Source of the DNA: Corynebacterium fournieri
Lineage (GTDB): Bacteria > Actinomycetota > Actinomycetes > Mycobacteriales > Mycobacteriaceae
Length of the DNA stretch: 64,000 nt
Reading direction: 5' to 3'
Assembly: GCF_030408775.1 (NCBI RefSeq)
Contig: NZ_CP047210.1
Coordinates: 620,001-684,000 of the forward strand
Both the position numbers and the translations under genes were made by a program. The notes beneath the pieces are model-generated. The model saw only the letters and a program-made list of their open reading frames with translations. It was not told the origin of the DNA and ran no database searches. Positions 50,304 through 59,654 of the stretch are shown here, piece after piece; within the stretch, counting starts at the first letter, position 1; each line of letters begins with the position of its first letter.

Positions 50304-52616
50304 ATGACTGATCTGACCCTGGGTTTGAATCCGCAGCAGCAGGCCGCCGTCATCCACGAGGGCAGCCCCCTGCTCATTGTCGCGGGCGCCGGTTCCGGCA
50401 AGACTGCGGTGCTCACCCGCCGCATTGCCTACCTGCTGCAAAACCGCGGCGTTGCGCCGTGGCAGATCTTGGCCATTACCTTCACCAACAAGGCCGCAGC
50501 CGAAATGAAGGAGCGCGTGGGCCAGCTCGTCGGCCCGGAGGCGGAGCGGATGTGGGTGGCCACCTTCCACTCGGTGTGCGTGCGCATTCTGCGCCAGCAG
50601 GCACAGCTGGTGCCGGGATTGAACACCAACTTTACTATCTACGACTCGGACGATTCGCGGCGGCTGCTGGGCATGATTGCCAAGGACTTCAACCTGGATT
50701 TGAAGAAGTTCACGCCGCGCGTGTTGGCCAACGGGATCTCCAACCTGAAAAACGAGCTGATTGGTCCGGATGTGGCGCTGGCAAACGCCGAGCGCACCCA
50801 CAACCCGTTCGAGACCACGGTGGCAAAGGTGTACGCGGAGTACCAGCGCCGCCTGCGCCAGTCCAACGCCCTGGATTTTGACGACCTGATTGGGGAGGTC
50901 GTGCGCATTTTCAAGGAGCACCCGCAGGTCACGGATTACTACCGCCGGCGCTTCCGCCACGTGCTGGTGGACGAGTACCAGGACACCAACCATGCGCAGT
51001 ACGAGCTCGTCCACACGCTCGTCGGCAGCGGTCCGGACGCACCGGAGCTTGCGGTGGTGGGCGACTCGGACCAGTCCATCTACGCCTTCCGTGGCGCGAC
51101 TATCCGCAACATCGAGGAATTCGAGCGCGACTACCCGGACGCGACAACGATCATGCTGGAGCAGAACTACCGCTCCACCCAGAACATCCTCGGCGCGGCC
51201 AACGCGGTGATCGCGCAGAACGAGGGCCGTCGGCCGAAGAAGCTGTGGACGGATCAGGGCGATGGGGAGAAGATCGTCGGCTACGTCGCGGACAACGAGC
51301 ACGACGAGGCCCGGTTCATCGCCTCCGAGATTGACTCGCTCGCAGACAGGGGAGTGCCGTACTCCGACATGGCGGTGATGTACCGCACCAACAACGCCTC
51401 CCGCGCGCTCGAAGACATCTTCATCCGCTCCGGCATCCCGTACAAGGTTGTCGGCGGCACCCGCTTTTACGAGCGGCGCGAGATCCGCGACATCGTCGCC
51501 TACCTCAAGGTGCTGGAGAATCCGGACGACACGGTGAGCATGCGTCGCATCGTCAACGTGCCCAAGCGCGGCATCGGCGACAAGGCGCAGGCGATGGTGG
51601 CGCTGCACGCGGAAAGCAACGGTCAAAGCTTCGGGCGATCGCTTGTCGACGCTACCTCCGGCAACGTCGACATGCTGGCAAAAGCTGCCACGAACTCGAT
51701 TACGCGCTTCGTGGAGATGATCCGTCAGATCAGAGACGACATGCCGGAGATGCGTAACGAGGTCACCAGCATGCCCGATCTTGGCGCGCTGATTACGCGC
51801 GTGCTGGAAGACACAGGATACCGCGCCGGCCTGGAGGCGTCCAACGACCCGCAGGACGGCGCACGCCTGGACAACCTCAACGAGTTGGTCTCCGTGGCCC
51901 GCGAGTTTTCCTCCGAGGCCGCCAACCAGGTGGCGTACATGACGGACGAGGAACTCAATGAGGTCATGCAGGAAGGGGAGCCAGCCCCTGGCTCCCTGCA
52001 GGCGTTTTTGGAGAAGGTCTCGCTCGTCGCAGACGCGGATCAGATTCCGGAAAACGAGCAGGGCGTGGTCACGCTAATGACGCTGCATACCGCGAAGGGT
52101 TTGGAATTTCCGGTCGTGTTCGTCACCGGCTGGGAGGACGGTCAGTTCCCGCATCTGCGCGCCCTGGGCGATCCCGCGGAACTGGCGGAGGAGCGCCGCT
52201 TGGCCTACGTGGGCATTACTCGCGCCAAGGAACAGCTCTACCTCACCCGCGCTACCCTCCGCTCCTCCTGGGGTTCACCGGTGACCAACCCGGCCAGCCG
52301 CTTCCTCGCAGAGGTCCCGGAGGACCTCATCGACTGGCGCCGGTTGGAGCCGGAGCGCTCCTTCAGCTCTGACGCATGGGGAACACCGTCTCGCTCGCGC
52401 CCGCCCGCCCGCTCGCGCAGGGGCGGCAGCGGGACCACCGTGCACAAGAACCTCAACCTCGCGGTGGGGGACCGGGTCAACCACGCCAAGTACGGGTTGG
52501 GCACGGTGCAGGCTGTCGAGGGTTCCGGCGTCCGGGAGACGGTAACTATCGATTTCGGCTCGTCCGGCACGGTCCGCCTCATGACGATTGGCGGCGTGCC
52601 CATGGAGAAGCTCTAG
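50304..52616 (+). CDS. pcrA: UvrD/PcrA DNA helicase
   Basis: A 770-residue superfamily 1A helicase: Walker A AGAGSGKT (27-34), TFTNKAAAEMKERV, VDEYQDTNHAQYEL (near 222), GDSDQSIYAFRGA, TLHTAKGLEFPVVFVTGWEDG, VGITRAKEQLYLT. A basic linker follows, then the C-terminal Tudor-like domain that contacts RNA polymerase (VGDRVNHAKYGLGTVQAVEG). It acts in nucleotide excision repair and fork maintenance. The frame continues upstream of 50304 without a plausible start; the TACAGT hexamer supports ATG 50304. Confidence 0.95.
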   Translation: MTDLTLGLNPQQQAAVIHEGSPLLIVAGAGSGKTAVLTRRIAYLLQNRGVAPWQILAITFTNKAAAEMKERVGQLVGPEAERMWVATFHSVCVRILRQQAQLVPGLNTNFTIYDSDDSRRLLGMIAKDFNLDLKKFTPRVLANGISNLKNELIGPDVALANAERTHNPFETTVAKVYAEYQRRLRQSNALDFDDLIGEVVRIFKEHPQVTDYYRRRFRHVLVDEYQDTNHAQYELVHTLVGSGPDAPELAVVGDSDQSIYAFRGATIRNIEEFERDYPDATTIMLEQNYRSTQNILGAANAVIAQNEGRRPKKLWTDQGDGEKIVGYVADNEHDEARFIASEIDSLADRGVPYSDMAVMYRTNNASRALEDIFIRSGIPYKVVGGTRFYERREIRDIVAYLKVLENPDDTVSMRRIVNVPKRGIGDKAQAMVALHAESNGQSFGRSLVDATSGNVDMLAKAATNSITRFVEMIRQIRDDMPEMRNEVTSMPDLGALITRVLEDTGYRAGLEASNDPQDGARLDNLNELVSVAREFSSEAANQVAYMTDEELNEVMQEGEPAPGSLQAFLEKVSLVADADQIPENEQGVVTLMTLHTAKGLEFPVVFVTGWEDGQFPHLRALGDPAELAEERRLAYVGITRAKEQLYLTRATLRSSWGSPVTNPASRFLAEVPEDLIDWRRLEPERSFSSDAWGTPSRSRPPARSRRGGSGTTVHKNLNLAVGDRVNHAKYGLGTVQAVEGSGVRETVTIDFGSSGTVRLMTIGGVPMEKL

Positions 52617-52620
52617 CCCG

Positions 52621-53319
52621 CTAGATCTTGATGCCCTGGGCGGCGAACCACGGCACCGGGTCCACCTGGTTGACGCCGTCCGGCTTGATCTCGAAGTGCA
52701 GGTGCGGGCCGGTGGACTGGCCCTCGCTGCCGATGGAGGCAATCTTCTGGCCCGCTTTGACGCGCTGGCCTACGGAGACGTCGTACTGGCTCATGTGGCC
52801 GTAGACGGAAACCTCGCCACCGTCGTGCTTGACTACTACCCAGTTGCCGAAGCCCTGAGCCGGGCCCGCGGCGATGACGGTGCCGTCCATGACGGAGTAG
52901 ATCGGCGTGCCCAGGGAATTGGCGATGTCGATGCCCCGGTGCATCGTGCCCCAACGCGGGCCGAAGCCGGACGTGAAGTGGCCGGAAGCCGGCGTGACCA
53001 CCGTGCGGCCGTCGGCGGTGCGGCCTCGCTGCGGTGCGACCCAGTCGCTGCTCTGCGCTGGGGCGAAGGCGGCTGCGAGCGGGGCATCGAGGGCGCGGGG
53101 GTCGTAGACGATCTTGTAGTCGCCTGCGGAGATTGTCGCGCCGTTTTCCTTGATGGAGTCGGCGGCCTTGGTCACGGCGCCGAGGGCCTGTCCAGCGTCC
53201 GAGACGGAGGCGCCGTCGACAGTGACGGTAAACGCGGAGGCGGGGGCGGGCGCGAGGGCGAGCGCCAGCGCCGTTGCTGCCGAGACGGCTGCGATGCTCG
53301 AAGTGAGACGTCGGTTCAT
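52621..53319 (-). CDS. secreted M23 family peptidase
   Basis: A 232-residue exported protein with a signal peptide (MNRRLTSSIAAVSAATALAL...ASA-F). A ~75-residue N-terminal region of unknown fold is followed by a LytM/M23 domain (about 112-225) with the zinc ligands H127 and D131 (HRGIDIAN) and H206/H208 (GPHLHFE). All metal residues are intact, so it is probably an active peptidoglycan endopeptidase. It is the paralogue of the next gene and is transcribed separately. Confidence 0.9.
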   Translation of the reverse strand: MNRRLTSSIAAVSAATALALALAPAPASAFTVTVDGASVSDAGQALGAVTKAADSIKENGATISAGDYKIVYDPRALDAPLAAAFAPAQSSDWVAPQRGRTADGRTVVTPASGHFTSGFGPRWGTMHRGIDIANSLGTPIYSVMDGTVIAAGPAQGFGNWVVVKHDGGEVSVYGHMSQYDVSVGQRVKAGQKIASIGSEGQSTGPHLHFEIKPDGVNQVDPVPWFAAQGIKI

Positions 53320-53643
53320 TGTTGCGGGATACCTTTTCTAACGTTTTTACGCTTAAGCGGGCTCGGCGCGGTCTCGGCCACGCACACAGGCGTTGAATTT
53401 AACCGCCGAAAGGGGCCTTGGCAATGCTGTGACGTGCACGTTTGTTCGAAAAGTTGAGAACTGTTCGGTGTCCGTCCAGCTCACTCCGTGTGTTGCTGAA
53501 GTGAAAAATGTTACGCATGGTATATGGGTCGGGGGTAGGACCTTTACCCCCGTAAACTTCGGGCAAACAAAAACTGGGGCCGTCCGCCATCGATGTGTGC
53601 GGACGGCCCCAGTTGTAAGGGGGGAGAGATTGTCTAGAGGGCT
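53320..53643. other. intergenic region between the two M23 genes
   Basis: It holds the promoter region of the downstream M23 gene, which I cannot pinpoint, and the terminator of the upstream one (53563-53614). TGTGACGTGCACG near 53431 has one GlxR-like half site only. No coding potential is seen. Confidence 0.6.
53563..53614 (-). terminator. strong terminator of the second M23 gene
   Basis: A perfect 16-bp stem, 53572-53587 with 53599-53614 and an 11-nt loop. Read on the reverse strand it is followed by TTTTTGTTTG. Confidence 0.92.
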
Positions 53644-54384
53644 CTAGAGGGTGATGCCTCGGGCTGCCAGCCACGGGGCCGGGTCGGACGGGGTGGCGCC
53701 GTCAGGCCAGATTTCGAAGTGCAGGTGGGAACCGGTGGAAAAGCCCATGGAACCCATGCCAGCGATGAGCTGGCCGGACTCGACCCTCTCGCCGACTGCG
53801 ACGTTCAGGGTCTGCATGTGGCCGTAGACGGAGATCGAGCCGTCGTCGTGGCGGATACGGATCCAGTTGCCGAAGCCCTGCGCCGGGCCAGAGTCGATCA
53901 CGGTGCCGGCGGCGACGGCGCGGATCGGGGTGCCCGGGGAGTTCGCGATATCGACACCGGTGTGCATCGAGCCCCAGCGCATGCCGAACGGGGAGGTGAA
54001 CGCACCTTCCGCTGGCTTGGTAAACAGGGGAGCGCGCGCAGCTTCGTCCTGGCGGGCTACCTCATCGGAGTGCTGGACGGCCTTGTCCAGCTGCTCGGAG
54101 AGGTTCTCGACGGGCTTGTACTCGGCGATGGCGAGGATCTGCGGGGTCTCCTTGGTGGAGGTCTCGGTTGCGCCGGCGCCGGAGTTCTGCAGCTCGTTGG
54201 TCTCAGCCGCGAGCTTGATGTTCACGTCCTGCTCGCCGCCCTGGTTGCTGGTGAGGGCACCGGCAACCAAGCCGGAGAAGCCGGCGGTGGATACGGCACC
54301 GGTCGCCGCTGCAACGACGGCTACGCGCCCCTTGTTCGGGGACTGCTTGCGGTGCTTGCCGCCCTGCTTGTTGGAGTTGAACAT
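53644..54384 (-). CDS. membrane-anchored M23 family peptidase
   Basis: A 246-residue protein. A very basic cytosolic N-terminus (NKQGGKHRKQSPNKGR) and one hydrophobic segment (about 21-45) make an anchor or uncleaved signal. A helical extracytoplasmic linker follows (about 55-118), then a C-terminal LytM domain with H141, D145, H220 and H222. The catalytic set is intact. The linker contains a short coiled coil-like LSEQLDKAVQHSDEVARQDEA, as in divisome-associated M23 proteins. The ATG at 54384 follows AGAGGG. Confidence 0.88.
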   Translation of the reverse strand: MFNSNKQGGKHRKQSPNKGRVAVVAAATGAVSTAGFSGLVAGALTSNQGGEQDVNIKLAAETNELQNSGAGATETSTKETPQILAIAEYKPVENLSEQLDKAVQHSDEVARQDEAARAPLFTKPAEGAFTSPFGMRWGSMHTGVDIANSPGTPIRAVAAGTVIDSGPAQGFGNWIRIRHDDGSISVYGHMQTLNVAVGERVESGQLIAGMGSMGFSTGSHLHFEIWPDGATPSDPAPWLAARGITL

Positions 54385-54677
54385 GAGCCCTCTTTGAGAT
54401 CTTCCGTTGGTCATCGTCTCCCGCTGCTCACGGCTGGATTGTGACCTTCCTGTTATCTACGAGAGGCTACTGTAACGAATTGGTTTCATCGGAGCAAGAT
54501 GAATGCTGAAAATACTCTTAAATCGCGCGTAGGCGCGCGTAATCGTGGGTAATCGGGGGAACGTTACACCCCCGTGTTCGCGCACGCGCGCGCCACGCCG
54601 CCCCGAAGTCTGCTGGAGGGGCCCGTCCGGGTGTCACTGTGGGGAGCATGCTGGCCGGGGTGGCAAAGTAGGACGCG
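54385..54677. other. intergenic region between M23 and DUF6350 genes
   Basis: These 293 bases lie between divergent genes. On the reverse strand a TACAGT hexamer near 54470 and GATAAC near 54455 are candidate -10 elements for the M23 gene. No open frame is convincing. Confidence 0.5.
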
Positions 54678-55913
54678 ATGAGCACCACACCCAGCCAGCG
54701 GCCGCGCCCGTCGGATGCGCGCCGACAGCGCCGCAAGGGCGCGTCAATACGCAAGTTCACCGGCATCAAGCGCCAGGACGCGCGCAAAGCAGTGCCGACG
54801 ACGACCAAGGAACGCGTGCGCCACTATTTCCCGTACGCGTTGGTCCCCAATCTCGCGCTGGTGCTAGGCGTTGTCGCGCTTTGTTTCGCCGTCATCCTCA
54901 TCGGCGGCTGGCACTTGGCGTACTTCCCGGGTGCCGTCGGCGAGGCATGGTTTGCCCTCCACGGGGTGCCGCTGCGTATCGACGGCGTCACGCTTTCCGC
55001 GATGCCCCTGTTGCCCGCCGTCGCCGTAGCGGCGGTGGTGGCGACCCAGGTGCGCAAGGCCACCGCGGGGCGTGTGAGCGTGCTCGACCTGCTCGCTTTG
55101 CTGGGCCTTGTGCTCGGATTGCCGCTGGTGGTCAGCGCCATCGCGCTGTTCATGGTCTTCGACGCGTCCCACGTGTATGCGCTGTCCATGCCTCCGGCGG
55201 TGTCCGCGTTCGCTTACCCGTTGATCGTGCACCTTGTCGGATTTGTCCTCGGGGTGCGCCGGGTGGTGTGGCACGCCCTTGCTAAGCGCAGCGGGGTGCC
55301 TGCGCAGGCGGTGGACGCTGCGGCGGGGGCGGCCAACCTGATGCTGCGCCTGCTCGCTGCCGCCGGCGTCGTGTACCTCGTCGCGCTGGCGTTCGGCTAC
55401 GGCCGGGTCGGCGAGCTCACCTCCCAGTTTCCGCAGCTTGGCGTCGGTGGTGCGGTGGCGCTGGCGGGACTGAGCCTGCTGTACCTGCCCAACGCCGCGG
55501 TGGCGCAGCTGGCTGTGCTGCTCGGCGGCAGCTTCAATTACGCCGGCGCCGGTGTGAACCTGTTCGCGACGTCGAACGCCGCCTACCCGCCGCTTCCTTT
55601 GTTCGCGGCTATCCCCGCCACCATGCCGCAGTGGGCTCCGGCGCTGCTGGTGGTGCCGGCAGCGGTGCTGGCGCATGCGTTCGTCGTCAAGCCACTGTCC
55701 CTCGAGGGCGTCGCGGCTGCCGCAACGTGGGCTGCGTTCTACGGGGCTTTGCTGGGCATCTTCTCGTCCGGCGTCGCCGGGGCCTTCGGCATTGTGGGGC
55801 CGGATCCCTTCACGCTTGCGTCCTCGCTGTTTATTTGGGTCGCGCTGGCAGGCGCGCTCGTGCGCGGGGTGGCGCTGGTGAGGCAACGCGCAACCGCAAA
55901 ATCCAGTAGTTAG
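54678..55913 (+). CDS. DUF6350 family membrane protein
   Basis: A 411-residue protein with a basic N-terminal tail (about 1-50, RRQRRKGASIRKF) and roughly ten membrane helices, including VPNLALVLGVVALCFAVILIGGW and NAAVAQLAVLLGGSFNYAGAG. It matches the actinobacterial DUF6350 family, which is commonly encoded directly upstream of purN; function unknown. Its stop codon lies inside the candidate purN -10 hexamer. Confidence 0.78.
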   Translation: MSTTPSQRPRPSDARRQRRKGASIRKFTGIKRQDARKAVPTTTKERVRHYFPYALVPNLALVLGVVALCFAVILIGGWHLAYFPGAVGEAWFALHGVPLRIDGVTLSAMPLLPAVAVAAVVATQVRKATAGRVSVLDLLALLGLVLGLPLVVSAIALFMVFDASHVYALSMPPAVSAFAYPLIVHLVGFVLGVRRVVWHALAKRSGVPAQAVDAAAGAANLMLRLLAAAGVVYLVALAFGYGRVGELTSQFPQLGVGGAVALAGLSLLYLPNAAVAQLAVLLGGSFNYAGAGVNLFATSNAAYPPLPLFAAIPATMPQWAPALLVVPAAVLAHAFVVKPLSLEGVAAAATWAAFYGALLGIFSSGVAGAFGIVGPDPFTLASSLFIWVALAGALVRGVALVRQRATAKSSS

Positions 55914-55916
55914 ACT
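55911..55916 (+). promoter_or_regulatory. candidate -10 of leaderless purN
   Basis: TAGACT starts at the DUF6350 stop codon and lies 7 nt before the purN GTG. Confidence 0.45.
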
Positions 55917-55923
55917 TATCGCT

Positions 55924-56508
55924 GTGTGTGACTCTGCGAAATCGGTAGCCGTCCTCGCGTCGGGCACCGGAACGTTGTTGAAAGCGATCATTGACAATCA
56001 GGAAAGCCGCTACCGCGTCGACCTCGTGGTGGCGGATCAAATTTGTCCGGCGGTGCAGCGAGCGAAAAACGCTGGCATCCGCACAGCGGTGGTGCCCATG
56101 GAGGAAAACCGCAACGCGTGGAACGAAAAGATGGTCGCCGCAGTCGCGTCCGTCGATCCGGACCTGGTGGTTTCCGCGGGCTTCATGTGCCTGCTCGGAC
56201 CTGCGTTTGTAAAAGAATTCGCTGGCCGCACCATCAACACTCACCCGTCGCTGCTGCCAGCGTTCCCGGGCGCGCACGCTGTGCGCGACGCGCTCGACCA
56301 CGGTGTCAAGGTCACCGGCTGCACGGTGCACTACGTCGACGCCGGGCTGGACAGTGGCGAGATCATCGCACAGCGTGCCGTCGAGGTCGAGGCGGGCGAT
56401 ACCGAATTTGAGCTGCACGAGCGCATTAAGAAGGCCGAGCGCGAGCAGATTGTGCATCTGCTGCACCACGCCGAACTTGTCAACGGAAAGGTTGTGTTCA
56501 ATGTCTAA
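55924..56508 (+). CDS. purN: phosphoribosylglycinamide formyltransferase
   Basis: A 194-residue GAR transformylase: [15 protein letters not shown] phosphate loop, the catalytic [13 protein letters not shown] (Asn and His) and [14 protein letters not shown] (Asp). It transfers a formyl group from 10-formyl-tetrahydrofolate in step three of purine synthesis. The start is GTG at 55924, and purH overlaps its last 8 bp. Confidence 0.94.
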   Translation: MCDSAKSVAVLASGTGTLLKAIIDNQESRYRVDLVVADQICPAVQRAKNAGIRTAVVPMEENRNAWNEKMVAAVASVDPDLVVSAGFMCLLGPAFVKEFAGRTINTHPSLLPAFPGAHAVRDALDHGVKVTGCTVHYVDAGLDSGEIIAQRAVEVEAGDTEFELHERIKKAEREQIVHLLHHAELVNGKVVFNV

Positions 56509-58033
56509 GCGCGAGATTAAGCGCGCCCTGATTAGCGTCTACGACAAGACGGGGCTGGAAGATCTGGCCCGCGCGCTCGGCGAGGCGGGGGTGGAAATTG
56601 TCTCCACCGGCTCGACCGCGAAGCGCATCGCCGACGCTGGCGTGGCGGTGACCGAGGTGGCCGAGCTGACCGGATTCCCGGAGGTGCTCGACGGCCGTGT
56701 GAAAACGCTGCACCCGCGCGTGCACTCCGGCATCCTCGCCGACCTGCGCAAGGAAAGCCACGTTGGGCAGCTGCAAGAGCTCGGCATCGAGCCGTTCCAG
56801 CTCGTGGTGGTCAACCTGTACCCGTTCGAAGAAACCGTGGCGTCGGGCGCAAGCTACGACGAATGCGTCGAGCAGATCGATATCGGTGGTCCGTCCATGG
56901 TCCGCGCCGCCGCGAAGAACCACCCGTCGGTGGCCGTGGTCGTCGACCCTGCCCGCTACGGCGAGGTAGCTCAGGCTGTGCAGCAGGGCGGCTTCGACCT
57001 GGAGCAGCGCAAGCAGCTCGCGCTGGAGGCCTTTACGCACACCGCGCGTTACGACGCCGCGGTCTCCTCCTGGATGTCCTCCCAACTCGGCGCGGACGCT
57101 GCCGGCGAGGGTTCCACTACGCTGCGCTACGGCGAGAACCCGCACCAAGCCGCTCGCCTCGAGAGCGAAGGCTGGGGCCTGGCCGCCGCGAAGCAGCATG
57201 GCGGCAAGGAAATGAGCTACAACAACTACCAGGACGCCGACGCCGCATGGCGCGCCGCCTGGGACCACGAGCGCGCGTGCGTGGCAATCATCAAACACGC
57301 CAACCCGTGCGGCGTGGCGGTGTCGGACACCTCAATCGCCGACGCGCACCAGAAGGCGCACGCCTGCGACCCGGTTTCCGCCTACGGCGGCGTGATCGCC
57401 TGCAACCGCGAGGTCACCCTCGAGCTGGCGGAGCAGATCAAGCCGATCTTCACCGAGGTGGTCATCGCGCCGTCCTACGAGCCGGCCGCGCTTGAACTGC
57501 TGCAGACGAAGAAGAACCTGCGCATCCTCGAAGTGGAGCCGAAGCAGCTCGAAGAGGAGCGCAAGCAGATCGCCGGCGGCTGGCTCGTGCAGGAGCGCGA
57601 TTCCTACCAGGCCGAAGGCGACAGCGCCGCCAACTGGACCCTTGCTGCCGGCGAGGCCGCGGACGAGCAGACCCTGGCGGACCTGGAGTTTGCGTGGCGT
57701 GCTGTGCGGTGCGTCAAATCTAACGCGATCTTGATTGCGGCCGAAGGTGCGTCGGTAGGCATCGGCATGGGCCAGGTCAACCGCGTCGATTCGGCAAAGC
57801 TCGCCGTGGACCGCGCGAACTCCCTGGACGAGGGCCGCAACCGCACCAATGGCGCGGTGGCCGCCTCCGACGCGTTTTTCCCGTTCGCGGACGGTTTCCA
57901 GCTGCTCGCTGACTCCGGTGTGAAGGCCGTGGTCCAGCCGGGCGGTTCCATCCGCGATGAGGAGGTCATTGCTGCGGCGAAGGAAGCCGGCGTGACCATG
58001 TACTTCACCGGCACCCGCCACTTCGCCCACTAG
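56501..58033 (+). CDS. purH: bifunctional AICAR formyltransferase / IMP cyclohydrolase
   Basis: A 510-residue PurH. The N-terminal MGS-like IMP cyclohydrolase domain (about 5-150: [40 protein letters not shown]) is followed by the AICAR formyltransferase domain with RYGENPHQ, the catalytic KHANPCG Lys-His pair, [20 protein letters not shown] and the C-terminal [10 protein letters not shown]. It catalyses the last two steps of IMP synthesis. It overlaps purN by 8 bp. The next gene starts 13 bp after its stop. Confidence 0.96.
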   Translation: MSKREIKRALISVYDKTGLEDLARALGEAGVEIVSTGSTAKRIADAGVAVTEVAELTGFPEVLDGRVKTLHPRVHSGILADLRKESHVGQLQELGIEPFQLVVVNLYPFEETVASGASYDECVEQIDIGGPSMVRAAAKNHPSVAVVVDPARYGEVAQAVQQGGFDLEQRKQLALEAFTHTARYDAAVSSWMSSQLGADAAGEGSTTLRYGENPHQAARLESEGWGLAAAKQHGGKEMSYNNYQDADAAWRAAWDHERACVAIIKHANPCGVAVSDTSIADAHQKAHACDPVSAYGGVIACNREVTLELAEQIKPIFTEVVIAPSYEPAALELLQTKKNLRILEVEPKQLEEERKQIAGGWLVQERDSYQAEGDSAANWTLAAGEAADEQTLADLEFAWRAVRCVKSNAILIAAEGASVGIGMGQVNRVDSAKLAVDRANSLDEGRNRTNGAVAASDAFFPFADGFQLLADSGVKAVVQPGGSIRDEEVIAAAKEAGVTMYFTGTRHFAH

Positions 58034-58046
58034 AAAGGTCCGTCCC

Positions 58047-58922
58047 GTGTCCTCCAAACTCGCCGCGATGGCTCTTGCCGCCGGTTTGACTCTCCCGTCG
58101 GCTCCCGCCTACACCGCCATCGACCAAATCCCGGTGATCGGGCAGCCGTTCGTGCAGGCCTACAACCAGTTGCCGCCGCAGGTGAAAAACGCCATCCGCC
58201 TCCCGCTGCCGCTGACCACCCCCAAGGCCGCGGCGCAACCGGGGCAGGCAGCACCCGCCGCACCCGCGGTTGATGTGCAAGCGAAGCTGGATCGCCTCGT
58301 GGCAGACGTTGTGGCCCGCCACGGCGGACGCGCAGCGGTGTCCGTGGGCGGCTTCACCGCCGGCGACAACCGGCCGGAGCCAGCCTTTTCCACCATGAAG
58401 GTGCCGCTTTCCATCGCCGCGCTGCGCCACGGGCCCCAGTTCCGGCCGGACGCGGAGGCGGCGGTGACCCGTTCGGACAACCCGGCGGCCCACCGCATGT
58501 TCGCTCAGATTCCAGCCAACGAGTACTCGGACGTGATCGCGCAGGCCGGCGCGCGCACGACCACCCCCGCGGGCTACCAGATGAGCACGATGTGGACCAC
58601 CAGCGACCAAGCCGCGTTCGCATCCGGTCTGCGCTGTGTGCCGGGCCACGAGCCCGTGCTGGAGATGATGGGACGAATCGTGGACTACCAGCGGTGGGGC
58701 CTGGGCCGCATCGGCGGCGCCCACTTCAAGGGCGGCTGGAACAACCACGACGGCGGCCACCTGGCACGGCAGTTCGGCCTCATCCCAGGGCCGAACGGAG
58801 ACATCGCGGTGGCGATTACCGCCTACAGCCCGCAGGGCCATCAGGGCAGCTTCGCCATGCTGGATGAGCTCGCCGACGGCCTGGCCTCCATGCGCGGAGA
58901 CCTACCCACGTCGCGCTGCTAA
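58047..58922 (+). CDS. exported SxxK serine hydrolase, beta-lactamase/PBP-like
   Basis: A 291-residue protein with a signal sequence, a Pro/Ala-rich linker (about 52-75) and a catalytic domain. It has penicilloyl-serine-transferase-type motifs: S115-T-M-K118, S143-D-N145 and K228-G-G. The SxxK to SDN spacing is only 28 residues, against about 60 in class A beta-lactamases, and no ExxLN motif is seen. Hydrolysis of beta-lactams is therefore doubtful. It has two cysteines, C197 and the C-terminal residue. The start is GTG at 58047 with AAAGG upstream. It probably reads through from purH and is paralogous to the protein at 59648. Confidence 0.75.
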   Translation: MSSKLAAMALAAGLTLPSAPAYTAIDQIPVIGQPFVQAYNQLPPQVKNAIRLPLPLTTPKAAAQPGQAAPAAPAVDVQAKLDRLVADVVARHGGRAAVSVGGFTAGDNRPEPAFSTMKVPLSIAALRHGPQFRPDAEAAVTRSDNPAAHRMFAQIPANEYSDVIAQAGARTTTPAGYQMSTMWTTSDQAAFASGLRCVPGHEPVLEMMGRIVDYQRWGLGRIGGAHFKGGWNNHDGGHLARQFGLIPGPNGDIAVAITAYSPQGHQGSFAMLDELADGLASMRGDLPTSRC

Positions 58923-58964
58923 AAAATCACGCTGACCTGCGGTCCGCAGGCTAGGGGGGTGGGC

Positions 58965-58970
58965 TAGAAT
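58965..58970 (+). promoter_or_regulatory. candidate -10 upstream of the Q/Y-rich membrane protein gene
   Basis: TAGAAT lies 64 nt before the ATG at 59034. A small CCTGCG-GTC-CGCAGG inverted repeat at 58936-58950 precedes it and could weakly end the upstream transcript. Confidence 0.4.
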
Positions 58971-59033
58971 TTTCGCTGACATATCACGAAAGTTCGGCGG
59001 CACTTCGAAAGTGGCCGCAGGAAAGGCGCGGGC

Positions 59034-59654
59034 ATGACGTACCAAGGCTCCAGTAAGTGGAATCCGGAGCAGCCACATGCGACGGATCCGGAGATCGGCC
59101 AGACGCAACAGTTCGGGGCAGTGCCGCCAGAGTACAGCCAGCAGCCATATGGGCAGCAGTACCCGCAGCAGTATGGGCAACCCGCGTACAACCAGCAGTA
59201 CCAGGGCTCCTACCAGCAGCCAGAGAAACGCGGTGGACCGAACGCCTGGCTTATTGCCTTGGTCGGCGTGCTGCTCGCGGCCCTGGTCGGCGTGCTGGCA
59301 TTTTTGGGTGGATCCGGTGCGTTTTCGGGCTCCAGCGAGCCTGTAACCAGCACCGTGGTGGAAACGCAGACGCTGCCGAGCTCCGAGAAGAACACCCCGG
59401 CGCCCGCTGCGCCCGCAGCGCCGAAAAAGGAGCGTTCCTACTCCAATTACGCGCCAGATACGGGCGTGACCACCGACGGCTTCGCCGCTAACGTGTACCT
59501 GGCATTTCAGCAGGAGTACGCGCGCACTGGCTCGCCCGACATCACAGTGACCGCTTACAGCCCGGCCACCGAGACCTCCTTCCGCATGTCTTGTGCGGGC
59601 GGTGCAACCGTGTACTGCGTCGGCGGCAATAACGCGCGGGTCAGGATTTGGTAG
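59034..59654 (+). CDS. single-pass membrane protein with Q/Y-rich cytosolic tail
   Basis: A 206-residue protein I do not recognise as a named family. Residues 1-65 are low-complexity, rich in Gln, Tyr and Pro (EYSQQPYGQQYPQQYGQ). One membrane helix follows (about 70-93), then a Ser/Thr/Pro/Ala linker (about 95-140). A compact extracytoplasmic domain of ~65 residues (TTDGFAANVYLAFQQEYARTG, FRMSCAGGATVYCVGGNNA) has two cysteines, probably a disulfide. The ATG at 59034 follows AGGAAAGG. The next gene's start overlaps its stop. It is sandwiched between two SxxK hydrolase genes. Confidence 0.72.
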   Translation: MTYQGSSKWNPEQPHATDPEIGQTQQFGAVPPEYSQQPYGQQYPQQYGQPAYNQQYQGSYQQPEKRGGPNAWLIALVGVLLAALVGVLAFLGGSGAFSGSSEPVTSTVVETQTLPSSEKNTPAPAAPAAPKKERSYSNYAPDTGVTTDGFAANVYLAFQQEYARTGSPDITVTAYSPATETSFRMSCAGGATVYCVGGNNARVRIW

